NCBI GenBank assembly: GCA_964439885.1
Contig: CAYTPE010000008.1
Location: 1-25,125, forward strand
Reading direction: 5' to 3'
DNA length: 25,125 nt
DNA from: CAYTPE01 sp964439885
GTDB lineage: Bacteria > Patescibacteriota > Patescibacteriia > Magasanikbacterales > GWA2-37-8
The notes below the pieces were generated by a model. The model made no database searches and was not told where the DNA came from. It saw nothing but the letters and a program-made list of their open reading frames with translations. A program made the position numbers and the translations under genes. Below, piece by piece: positions 6,627 through 11,369 of this stretch (position 1 is its first letter; every line of letters begins with the position of its first letter).

Positions 6627-7367
6627 ATGGATTTAATCGCTCAAAATAGAGAAGCCTACGATCGAATCGCTGAGCACTTCTCAGCGACACGGCAGCAAAT
6701 CTGGCCTGAATTTAAGGAGTTTAGCGCATATTTGAAGAACGGTCAAAGGATCCTCGATTGGGGCTGCGGCAACGGCAGGCTGCTGCTCATGCTCGAAAAT
6801 AAAAAAATTGAGTATTTTGGTGTCGACCAAAGTAAACAACTGCTCAAACAAGCGCGCGCCGAGTACGCGAAAGCGATCAAAAAAGGCATGGTGCACTTCT
6901 TTTGTAACGCGAAAAGAGATAAAAAATTTCCTCCCGCGTTTTTTGATTGCGCCTTTATGATCGCTTCTTTTTTTCATTTGCCGGATGAAAAGAGCCGAGT
7001 GCAATTGCTTACGAACATATATCGCGAACTGAAGCCCGGGGGTTTGCTGTATATATCAGTGTGGAATCTACAGAGCGCCTGGGCGCGCCTGAAGAAAAAA
7101 AATTGGAAACGCATCGCCGAGAATGATTTTATTATTCCGTGGCGTGATCAGTCGGGAAAAGTTTTAGCCGAGCGGTACTACCACCATTTTTCGCGTGACG
7201 AGCTCGTCGCCTGTGTCGAGCGCGCCGGGTTCATGGTGCAAGACACACATTTTTTTTCCACACGCGGATGGAGTGATGATAAAGGTGGCAGAAATCTTAT
7301 TTTGTTCGCGCACAAACCAACGACCGCCCCACGCTCATTTAAGAGGAGAATAACGAAAGCGGGTTAA
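6627..7367 (+). CDS. Trm9/ALKBH8-like tRNA wobble-uridine methyltransferase (class I SAM)
   Basis: 246 residues. The N-terminal motif YDRIAEHFSATRQQIWPEF matches the start of the yeast Trm9 and ALKBH8 methyltransferase domain (NEIAPHFSQTR...WP). SAM motif I is ILDWGCGNGRLL. Later come FFHLPDEKSRVQLL, YRELKPGGLLYISVWN, DFIIPWR and ERYYHHFSRDELVACVERAGF, matching Trm9 VFVPW and RYYHLY...ELVEDVRNAGA. Trm9 methylates cm5U34 to mcm5U34, the step after Elp3. Here the gene is divergent from elp3, with the start codons 2 bp apart. Its own stop is 15 bp before the GT4 gene, so they are probably co-transcribed. The substrate is inferred from similarity and neighbourhood; general methyltransferase activity is secure. 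Confidence 0.8.
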   Translation: MDLIAQNREAYDRIAEHFSATRQQIWPEFKEFSAYLKNGQRILDWGCGNGRLLLMLENKKIEYFGVDQSKQLLKQARAEYAKAIKKGMVHFFCNAKRDKKFPPAFFDCAFMIASFFHLPDEKSRVQLLTNIYRELKPGGLLYISVWNLQSAWARLKKKNWKRIAENDFIIPWRDQSGKVLAERYYHHFSRDELVACVERAGFMVQDTHFFSTRGWSDDKGGRNLILFAHKPTTAPRSFKRRITKAG

Positions 7368-7382
7368 GCTTGTTTACACTCT

Positions 7383-8600
7383 ATGCGTATTTTACAAGCC
7401 AACAAATTTTTTTCAATCAAAGGCGGCAGCGAAACTGTCTTTTTTGAGACCATCAACGGCCTACGCGAACGCGGGCACACGGTGGCGGAATTTTCCATGC
7501 AGGCGCCGGGTAATCTGCCGTCCGATTACGCGCAGTTTTTTGTGAGCACTGTACGGCTCACCGGCGATATGCCGCTTGGCGAAAAATGGAAAGCGTTCCG
7601 GCGTTTTTTTTCTTCGACCGAAGTGACGTACAAACTGCGCGAGCTCGCGCACCTCACGCACCCGGAAGTGGCGCATCTGCACAATGTGTACCACGAATTG
7701 TCGGCCAGCACATTTACCACCTTGCGCGAGTTCGGCATCCCCACCGTGATGACCGTGCATGATTTTTTTCCGCTCTGCGCCAACCACAATCTGCTTTTGG
7801 GAGAGCATCTGGCCGAAGAAAAATTAGCCGGTAAAGCGTTCAACTGTTTTGGCTACAAGGCAATCAACAACAGTCGTCTGCAGAGTTTGGCCGGTATGCT
7901 CGAAATGCATTTTTATAAAGCCAACAAAATATGGCAGCAACTCGACATGCTTGTTTGTCCGAGTGAATTTGTGAAAGAAAAATTAATTCAGTATGGATTT
8001 AACGCGAACAAATTAGCCGTGATTCCGAACCCAGTCGAGTCGCCCATGCACATAAACGCGCTTGGCACCAAAATAGTTTTTGCCGGACGTCTGCATGTGG
8101 AAAAAGGTATTCGCGTGTTCATGCGCGCGCTCACGCGATTGGCTAAGTACCAGGTACTCATCGTTGGCGACGGCCCGGAAGCGCAGTGGGTAGATGCTTT
8201 TATCGCTGAACACAAACTTACCAACGTAGAGCGACGTGGTTGGGTGGCGCCCGATGCAATGAGCGGTATATATAAAGAAGCGCGCGTGGTAGCTGTGCCG
8301 TCGATATTCTATGAAACCGGTGGGCTCTCCGCGCTCGAAGCATTGGCGCACAGTCGGTTGGTGGTTGCTTCCAAACGTGGAGCGCTCTCAGAGGCAGTTT
8401 TAGACAGAAGCACTGGATTTTTGGCTGAAGCGGAAAATCCGGAAGATTTAGCGCGAGCAATAGACATGGCGATGCAAGTGCCTGATACTGAAGCCAGAGC
8501 AATTGTGGAGCGGGGGAGAAAACTGGTAATGGAAAAACATTCACGCGAGAGATATCTTGATAGTCTTGAAAATATGTATCGGTCGGTGGTGAGACATTAG
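7383..8600 (+). CDS. GT4-family glycosyltransferase (GT-B fold)
   Basis: 405 residues starting MRILQANKFFSIKGGSETVF, the glycine-rich acceptor-domain loop of GT4 enzymes. VAHLHNVYHELSAS and TVMTVHDFFPLCANH lie in the N-terminal domain. VFAGRLHVEKGI opens the C-terminal nucleotide-sugar domain, and PSIFYETGGLSALEALA is the EX7E-type motif that contacts the donor. Such enzymes add sugars in capsule, glycolipid or O-glycan assembly, usually at the inner membrane face; donor and acceptor are not predictable. It lies 15 bp after the methyltransferase and ends before a strong terminator at 8759. Confidence 0.93.
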   Translation: MRILQANKFFSIKGGSETVFFETINGLRERGHTVAEFSMQAPGNLPSDYAQFFVSTVRLTGDMPLGEKWKAFRRFFSSTEVTYKLRELAHLTHPEVAHLHNVYHELSASTFTTLREFGIPTVMTVHDFFPLCANHNLLLGEHLAEEKLAGKAFNCFGYKAINNSRLQSLAGMLEMHFYKANKIWQQLDMLVCPSEFVKEKLIQYGFNANKLAVIPNPVESPMHINALGTKIVFAGRLHVEKGIRVFMRALTRLAKYQVLIVGDGPEAQWVDAFIAEHKLTNVERRGWVAPDAMSGIYKEARVVAVPSIFYETGGLSALEALAHSRLVVASKRGALSEAVLDRSTGFLAEAENPEDLARAIDMAMQVPDTEARAIVERGRKLVMEKHSRERYLDSLENMYRSVVRH

Positions 8601-8620
8601 TAGTATAAAATCGAAATGCA

Positions 8621-8740
8621 TTCACATCCCCTCTAGAAAGAGGGGTAGGGGTGTGTAAGTACATTTGATAATTATAATAAGGATGTTACACATCCCGTCC
8701 CGATGCGAATCGGGACACCCTTCTTTTTAGAAGGGATATA
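8621..8740. repeat. Inverted pair of dispersed palindromic repeats, one interrupted by a 20-bp palindrome
   Basis: Copy 1 (about 8621-8659) reads CACATCCCCTC...GAGGGGTAGGGGTGTG. Copy 2 (about 8685-8740) is its inverted counterpart, beginning TTACACATCCC. It carries an extra 20-bp palindrome at 8697-8716 (GTCCCGATGCGAATCGGGAC). The same 20 bases recur at 9406-9425 inside a different repeat family. The doublet layout resembles the insertion in elp3. Confidence 0.75.
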
Positions 8741-8753
8741 TTATGTCGTTTAA

Positions 8754-8795
8754 AAAATCCGCTCCGACGGTACGTCGGGGCGGGTTATTTTTTTC
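8754..8795. terminator. Strong bidirectional terminator
   Basis: The stem CCGCTCCGAC (8759-8768) pairs with GTCGGGGCGG (8774-8783), with an A tract before and a T tract after. It closes the elp3-side plus-strand operon, and its complement ends the minus-strand gene at 8859. Confidence 0.8.
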
Positions 8796-8806
8796 TTCTC
8801 CACCCT

Positions 8807-8836
8807 CCGCTGTTGTTTAGCGATAGACAATAGCGG
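8807..8836 (+). other. 13-bp RNA hairpin with GCGA (GNRA) loop
   Basis: CCGCTGTTGTTTA (8807-8819) pairs with TAGACAATAGCGG (8824-8836) around GCGA. Two G-T wobble pairs form only if the plus strand is the RNA; on the minus strand they become C-A mismatches. This suggests the element is selected as plus-strand RNA just past the 8.78-kb terminator. Confidence 0.5.
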
Positions 8837-8858
8837 GGGAATGGGGTGGGGAAGGGGC

Positions 8859-9134
8859 TCAGCGGATGCTGAGCGGGAGGAGGACGACGCCGGCGGCGTC
8901 GCCGAGGGTAGCGCCAATGGCGCAGTAGAGCGCCTCGGCGAGGCGCGTGTGGACGAAGCCGAGCTCGTCGCGGACCACCGCGACGAAGTCGACTACGCTG
9001 TAGAGCACGCGAACGCGCTCTACGACCACTTCCGACTCTTCGAGCTGGGCGATCGCGGCCTCGAGGCCGCGGTTCCACTCTTGGCGGAGCGGAAGAGGTA
9101 TAATGGCGGCCTGGCGGGCAGTAAGCAGCGACAT
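8859..9134 (-). CDS. Small GC-rich hypothetical protein with hairpin-tiled coding sequence
   Basis: 91 residues (MSLLTARQAAIIPLPLRQEW ... VVLLPLSIR). The start at 9134 is fixed by a perfect Shine-Dalgarno, AAAGGAGGTGG (complement of 9138-9148), and a promoter just upstream; the longer in-frame start at 9185 would overlap the -35. The C-terminal part (ALYCAIGATLGDAAGVVLLPL) is mildly hydrophobic, and the centre looks helical. No family is recognised. The DNA is GC-rich and nearly a chain of perfect palindromes: 8858-8873, 8886-8900, 8911-8923, 8930-8946, 8966-8985, 9000-9023 and 9055-9070. It ends before the bidirectional terminator. Because both DNA strands fold, a structured RNA cannot be excluded, but the ribosome site supports translation. 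Confidence 0.6.
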   Translation of the reverse strand: MSLLTARQAAIIPLPLRQEWNRGLEAAIAQLEESEVVVERVRVLYSVVDFVAVVRDELGFVHTRLAEALYCAIGATLGDAAGVVLLPLSIR

Positions 9135-9156
9135 GGGCCACCTCCTTTCGGGTTCA

Positions 9157-9185
9157 ATGGTATGCCTAGGAGAAATGGCTGTCAA
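9157..9185 (-). promoter_or_regulatory. Sigma-70 promoter of the 91-aa gene
   Basis: On the minus strand TTGACA (complement of 9180-9185), a 17-bp spacer, then TACCAT (complement of 9157-9162). The predicted leader is short and leads straight into the perfect Shine-Dalgarno at 9138-9148. Confidence 0.7.
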
Positions 9186-9234
9186 GGTAAAAAAAATGAT
9201 TGTACATAATCAAGTACTATATTGCAGTATAGCA

Positions 9235-9307
9235 TGTCATTCCCGCCAGAGCGGGAATCTCGGGTGAATGGCTTACGCGATGGATTCCCGCTTGCGCGGG
9301 AATGACA
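9235..9307. repeat. TGTCAT...ATGACA palindromic repeat
   Basis: The sequence begins TGTCATTCCCGC and ends GCGGGAATGACA, with an inner GCGGGAATC and GGATTCCCGC pair. It is a dispersed REP/MITE-like element of a kind common in metagenome-derived bacteria. Confidence 0.85.
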
Positions 9308-9325
9308 GTACATTACACATATCAT

Positions 9326-9440
9326 TGTCATCTTGAGTCCCGAGTACTCAGGACGAAGGATCCCTTTCATTCGTTTGTACTGAATTGAGAGGGATTCCTC
9401 CACTCGTCCCGATGCGAATCGGGACTCGGTGGGAATGATA
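9326..9440. repeat. Second TGTCAT-type palindromic repeat carrying a 20-bp palindrome
   Basis: It starts TGTCATCTTGAGTCCCGAG and ends GGTGGGAATGATA, with GGATCCC and GGGATTCC in the middle. At 9406-9425 it contains the same 20-bp palindrome as the 8697-8716 repeat. Confidence 0.75.
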
Positions 9441-9481
9441 GCGTAGTGCTATGCCTATATCCACCTGTGTGGATAACTACC

Positions 9482-9510
9482 TTTACCAAGAAACGTTTTT
9501 ATGGTACCAT
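9482..9510 (+). promoter_or_regulatory. Candidate promoter of a short transcript
   Basis: TTTACC (9482-9487), 17 bp, TACCAT (9505-9510). The -10 lies in ATGGTACCAT, the same palindrome as in the Nudix/thiD2-thiE promoter. A clean terminator lies at 9664-9692, so a transcript of about 175 nt is predicted. Confidence 0.4.
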
Positions 9511-9547
9511 CCTATCTAATATGATATCGCGTCATTCTCACAACCAG

Positions 9548-9634
9548 ATGAACCTCAAGAAGGTAAACTACTTTACCTCTATTTTTGTACGTTTTTTGTT
9601 GGCGCGGGGTGATAGTGAGTTTAGTAGAGCATAA
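9548..9634 (+). CDS. Possible 28-aa peptide (or small RNA)
   Basis: The ORF reads MNLKKVNYFTSIFVRFLLAR then GDSEFSRA and TAA. It lies between the promoter at 9482-9510 and the terminator at 9664-9692, so it is on a discrete short transcript. There is no Shine-Dalgarno, and AGGTAAA/TTTACCT (about 9558-9575) forms a hairpin inside it. A non-coding small RNA is about as likely as a peptide. Confidence 0.25.
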   Translation: MNLKKVNYFTSIFVRFLLARGDSEFSRA

Positions 9635-9663
9635 CGCTCAAACACAAACTAAAATCACAATCA

Positions 9664-9692
9664 CCCTGAGTCAAAAACTCAGGGTCTTTTTT
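9664..9692 (+). terminator. Intrinsic terminator
   Basis: CCCTGAGT (9664-9671) pairs with ACTCAGGG (9677-9684) around CAAAA and is followed by TCTTTTTT. This is a textbook rho-independent terminator. Confidence 0.85.
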
Positions 9693-9704
9693 ACAAAAAA
9701 AGTG
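9690..9704 (+). repeat. Left 15-bp direct repeat bounding the hammerhead block
   Basis: TTTACAAAAAAAGTG here is repeated exactly at 10328-10342. Between them lie the GC-rich ORF, the structured RNA and the hammerhead. This may be a target-site-like duplication or a shared regulatory sequence; the A tract makes chance similarity easier. Confidence 0.5.
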
Positions 9705-9792
9705 GGGCCGGTTTAAACAAGATAATTTATTTAAGTTGTTTTGTTTAGACTGGTCCCTGACCCACACAGTTTGCTCGCCCCTGTGGGCGAGC
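9702..9792 (+). ncRNA. Structured 5' leader of the 73-aa ORF
   Basis: The first hairpin has GTGGG (9702-9706) with CCCAC (9761-9765) enclosing CCGGTTTAAACAA (9708-9720) with TTGTTTAGACTGG (9741-9753), 13 pairs including two G-U wobbles that fit the plus strand. The second has GCTCGCCC (9773-9780) with GGGCGAGC (9785-9792) around CTGT. The Shine-Dalgarno GGGAGG follows directly. I do not recognise a riboswitch class. Confidence 0.5.
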
Positions 9793-9808
9793 GGGAGGAA
9801 AAAACAAG

Positions 9809-10030
9809 ATGGCCAGCTACTTTGGAGGATTCGTGGGGGGCGACGCCGTCGCCCCCCTCCCCTTCGGGGATGAAGAAATGCGGCCGGTCGGCCGCATGAT
9901 CCAGACGTCCTCTGGGACGGTGGCGTGTGGTGGTGAAGTCGTGCCGCCGCGCCGGACGATCGAAGATCTCGATCCGTTCGGCCAGGGCTGGGGGCTCGAC
10001 GAGCCCAAGCCCACCACCGACCCGAAGTAG
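9809..10030 (+). CDS. 73-aa GC-rich hypothetical protein upstream of the hammerhead RNA
   Basis: Starts MASYFGGFVGGDAVAPLPFG and ends GWGLDEPKPTTDPK. It is rich in Gly, Pro and acidic residues, with no membrane helix or known domain, and looks largely disordered. The start has GGGAGG about 11 bases upstream. The coding DNA contains perfect hairpins: GGGGGGCGAC/GTCGCCCCCC (9835-9857, 10 bp), ATGCGGCCG/CGGCCGCAT (9878-9897, 9 bp), and GGGCTC/GAGCCC near its end. A leader with two hairpins precedes it, and a long structured region and a hammerhead follow, so all could be one RNA. It may be a real short protein, or the frame may be incidental to a structured RNA. Confidence 0.45.
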   Translation: MASYFGGFVGGDAVAPLPFGDEEMRPVGRMIQTSSGTVACGGEVVPPRRTIEDLDPFGQGWGLDEPKPTTDPK

Positions 10031-10042
10031 GGTCTCCCCAAC

Positions 10043-10252
10043 GGAGGGCGGCGCGAGAGCGCTGCCACGACCCGCGACAAGGCCACAGCCTCGTCGCGCC
10101 GCCCTCCCGAGGGTTCTCGTTCTTTCAAGCGTGAGCCGTCACACAAGGTGATGGCTCCCAGCAGCAGAGGCAGTCCGCCACAAGCGGACGCCGACCATCG
10201 CACTTCGTCTTCTTCGGAAGACGAACGCGAGCACTCGGCCCGCCCCTGCTGC
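10043..10252 (+). ncRNA. Large structured RNA immediately upstream of the hammerhead
   Basis: Stem A: 14 perfect pairs, 10043-10056 with 10094-10107, extended by GAG/CTC and GCTG/CAGC. Stem B: GAGCCGTCAC (10133-10142) with GTGATGGCTC (10148-10157), one G-U wobble. Branched domain C is closed by 10161-10170 with 10243-10252 (one mismatch). It contains GTCCGC/GCGGAC (10173-10189), GCCGA/TCGGC (10190-10194 with 10235-10239) and TTCGTCTTC/GAAGACGAA (10204-10225), capped by a C(UUCG)G tetraloop. Wobble pairs and the UUCG cap indicate plus-strand RNA. No long ORF covers it. I do not recognise a named RNA class. Confidence 0.65.
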
Positions 10253-10255
10253 GTC

Positions 10256-10320
10256 CAAGTCTCTTGCCGTGATGCGGCAACTGATGAGTCCCGCAGAATA
10301 CGAATAGGACGAAAGACGTG
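10256..10320 (+). ncRNA. Type III hammerhead ribozyme
   Basis: All core elements are in order. Stem III 5' side is CAAGTC-U (10256-10262); cleavage nucleotide C17 is 10263 (NUH = CUC). Stem I is TTGCCG (10264-10269), loop TGATG, CGGCAA (10275-10280). The core CUGAUGA is at 10281-10287. Stem II is GTCC (10288-10291) with GGAC (10307-10310), giving G10.1-C11.1. Core GAAA is at 10311-10314. Stem III 3' side is GACGTG (10315-10320), pairing with CAAGTC except one G-A mismatch. A15.1 pairs with U16.1. Predicted self-cleavage is between 10263 and 10264. Stem III is open, hence type III. It would trim the 3' end of the RNA carrying the upstream ORF and structured domain. Confidence 0.85.
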
Positions 10321-10327
10321 ATTGTTC

Positions 10328-10342
10328 TTTACAAAAAAAGTG
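10328..10342 (+). repeat. Right 15-bp direct repeat bounding the hammerhead block
   Basis: An exact second copy of TTTACAAAAAAAGTG (9690-9704), starting 8 bases after the last hammerhead base. Confidence 0.5.
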
Positions 10343-10353
10343 TTCGAGAAAGT

Positions 10354-10542
10354 GTCTCAGTCGAACCGTTTTGCATTTCAATTCCAGACTTTTCACAAAA
10401 TGTCATTCCGAGCGGAGTCCTCACGACGAAGTCGAGGAATCCCTTTCACCCTGTCAAGCGATTCCTCCGCTCGTCGCTGCTCCTCGGTCGGAATGACATG
10501 ATTGATTATTGACGTGTAATTCAAAACGGTTCGAACTGAGAC
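10354..10542. repeat. Inverted repeat (20-21 bp arms) enclosing a palindromic repeat
   Basis: Arm GTCTCAG...CCGTTTTG (10354-10373) is the reverse complement of 10522-10542, with a single-base length difference. The 150 bp between contain the TGTCAT element at 10401-10498. As RNA it would form one long hairpin with that element as the apical part. The right arm runs into the leader of the next GC-rich ORF. Confidence 0.7.
10401..10498. repeat. TGTCAT...ATGACA palindromic repeat
   Basis: It begins TGTCATTCCGAGCGGAG and ends CGGTCGGAATGACA, with GAGGAATCCC and GATTCCTC in the centre. Same family as the copies at 9.2-9.4 kb. Confidence 0.8.
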
Positions 10543-10604
10543 CGGATTTGATCTGCGCGAGCCCGCATGGTGCGGGAGCGCAGTCGGCCGCTGTGCCGAC
10601 CGGT
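10541..10604 (+). ncRNA. Three-way-junction leader of the 66-aa ORF
   Basis: P1 is ACCGG (10541-10545) with CCGGT (10600-10604). P2 is CTGCGC (10553-10558) with GCGCAG (10578-10583), stacked on CCCGCA (10562-10567) with TGCGGG (10571-10576). P3 is GTCGGC (10583-10588) with GCCGAC (10595-10600). P3 shares one base with P2 and one with P1, so not all pairs can form at once. It lies just upstream of the ORF. Conserved cores of hammerhead, HDV or common riboswitches are not seen. Confidence 0.5.
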
Positions 10605-10626
10605 TTCGTTGCTTAGAGGCTACCAG

Positions 10627-10827
10627 ATGGATAGAAAAAAGAGTCTAACAGTAGACTCGGGGGGTCTGCCCGACCCCTGGAAGGCCGCCAAAAAAGGCGG
10701 CCCGGATCCTTTCGAGGATCCCGGGTACTTGGCGGACTTCGCCGCCAGGGCGGCGCTGCGCCGCCAGCGTGCTGGGGTGGTCAACAGTCCACCGCCACCG
10801 CTCGCCGTCAAGGTGGGCGGTGAGTGA
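10627..10827 (+). CDS. 66-aa GC-rich hypothetical protein with hairpin-tiled coding sequence
   Basis: Starts MDRKKSLTVDSGGLPDPWKA and ends PPPPLAVKVGGE. It is basic and Gly/Pro/Ala-rich, with a possible helix in LADFAARAALRRQR and no known domain. A weak Shine-Dalgarno (AGAGG) precedes the ATG; the longer in-frame start at 10567 would begin inside the three-way junction. Perfect hairpins within the frame: GAGTCTA/TAGACTC (10641-10658), GGCCGCC/GGCGGCC with an A6 loop (10683-10702), GGATCC pairs near 10705-10730, and GGCGGCGC/GCGCCGCC (10749-10765). It shares the PDPF/LDPF-like wording and composition of the 73-aa ORF, so the two may belong to one class. Confidence 0.45.
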   Translation: MDRKKSLTVDSGGLPDPWKAAKKGGPDPFEDPGYLADFAARAALRRQRAGVVNSPPPPLAVKVGGE

Positions 10828-10839
10828 GAGGGGCTAGCC

Positions 10840-10956
10840 ATGCCCCTCGAGTGCCCGGCCCCCACGCCGCGCCCCGGGCCGCGGCCGCCTTTCCCGCTCC
10901 CTCCCCCAATCATTCCGCCGCCCCGGCCGGCTCCCCGGCCCGGGCTGCCCCACTAA
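10840..10956 (+). CDS. 38-aa proline-rich ORF
   Basis: Starts MPLECPAPTPRPGPRPPFPL and continues PPPIIPPPRPAPRPGLPH, about half proline. It begins 12 bases after the stop of the 66-aa ORF, with GAGAGGGG as a plausible Shine-Dalgarno. That site pairs with the first codons (GAGGGGC 10828-10834 with GCCCCTC 10842-10848), so the ATG sits at the edge of a hairpin loop and translation may depend on ribosomes leaving the upstream ORF. GC-rich DNA readily gives proline codons, so chance is possible. Confidence 0.35.
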   Translation: MPLECPAPTPRPGPRPPFPLPPPIIPPPRPAPRPGLPH

Positions 10957-10974
10957 ATCTCGAACACCTTCGCT

Positions 10975-11001
10975 GCGGGAGGTCTGCCTATGACCTCCCG
11001 C
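10975..11001 (+). other. Hairpin closing the GC-rich block
   Basis: GCGGGAGGT (10975-10983) pairs perfectly with ACCTCCCGC (10993-11001). No T tract follows, so it is not a classical terminator. It may protect the 3' end of the 66/38-aa ORF transcript. Confidence 0.45.
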
Positions 11002-11059
11002 GGCTCCCCCCTAAATCTACAATTGTTGTGTGTATAAAAAAGTATTACTTTGTAACAGC

Positions 11060-11362
11060 GAGATTCCCGCTCCGGCGAGAATGACAATGTGGGAGGCAAT
11101 GACAAATCGACGAATACGTCTTCACATGTCATCCCCGGCCAGGACCGGGGATCTGGTGGTACAAACGATACGATGGATTCGCGCTTTTCCGCCAAAAACG
11201 GACTGTCGCGCGGAAATGACAAAAAGTAAACGTGATTGGTTTAGAAACGAGAATTATCAGCCTAGCGGCTGTATTTTTTTTGTGCTACAATTAATGTATT
11301 GCAAAAACATTTTATGGTAATTCTGAACGAGACAGGGATCTTTCGCTTTGCTCAAGATGACA
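11060..11362. repeat. Cluster of palindromic repeats before the transporter gene
   Basis: Three pieces: a half element ending in GAATGACA (11060-11086); a full TGTCAT...ATGACA element with CCCCGG/CCGGGG and GGATTCGCGC inside (11127-11221); and a piece ending GGGATCTTTCGCTTTGCTC-AAGATGACA (11322-11362). The last one stops 7 bases before the transporter ATG. CAGCC/GGCTG followed by a T run (11258-11280) may be a weak terminator. No gene is seen here. Confidence 0.7.
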
Positions 11363-11369
11363 GTTGAAT

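Noticed and set aside
6625..6690. Longer Elp3 start at 6690
   Set aside because: It would overlap the methyltransferase start by 64 bases, and the added residues show no Elp3 similarity.
10541..10604. Second hammerhead or other nucleolytic ribozyme
   Set aside because: The three-way junction lacks CUGANGA and GAAA on either strand and does not match HDV, twister or pistol cores I know.
10824..11084. 86-codon frame across the GC-rich block
   Set aside because: It lies out of frame with the better-supported 66- and 38-aa ORFs and runs into a hairpin and AT-rich spacer without protein features.
9235..11362. CRISPR array
   Set aside because: The repeats are palindromic, unevenly spaced and of variable length, with no regular spacers and no cas genes.
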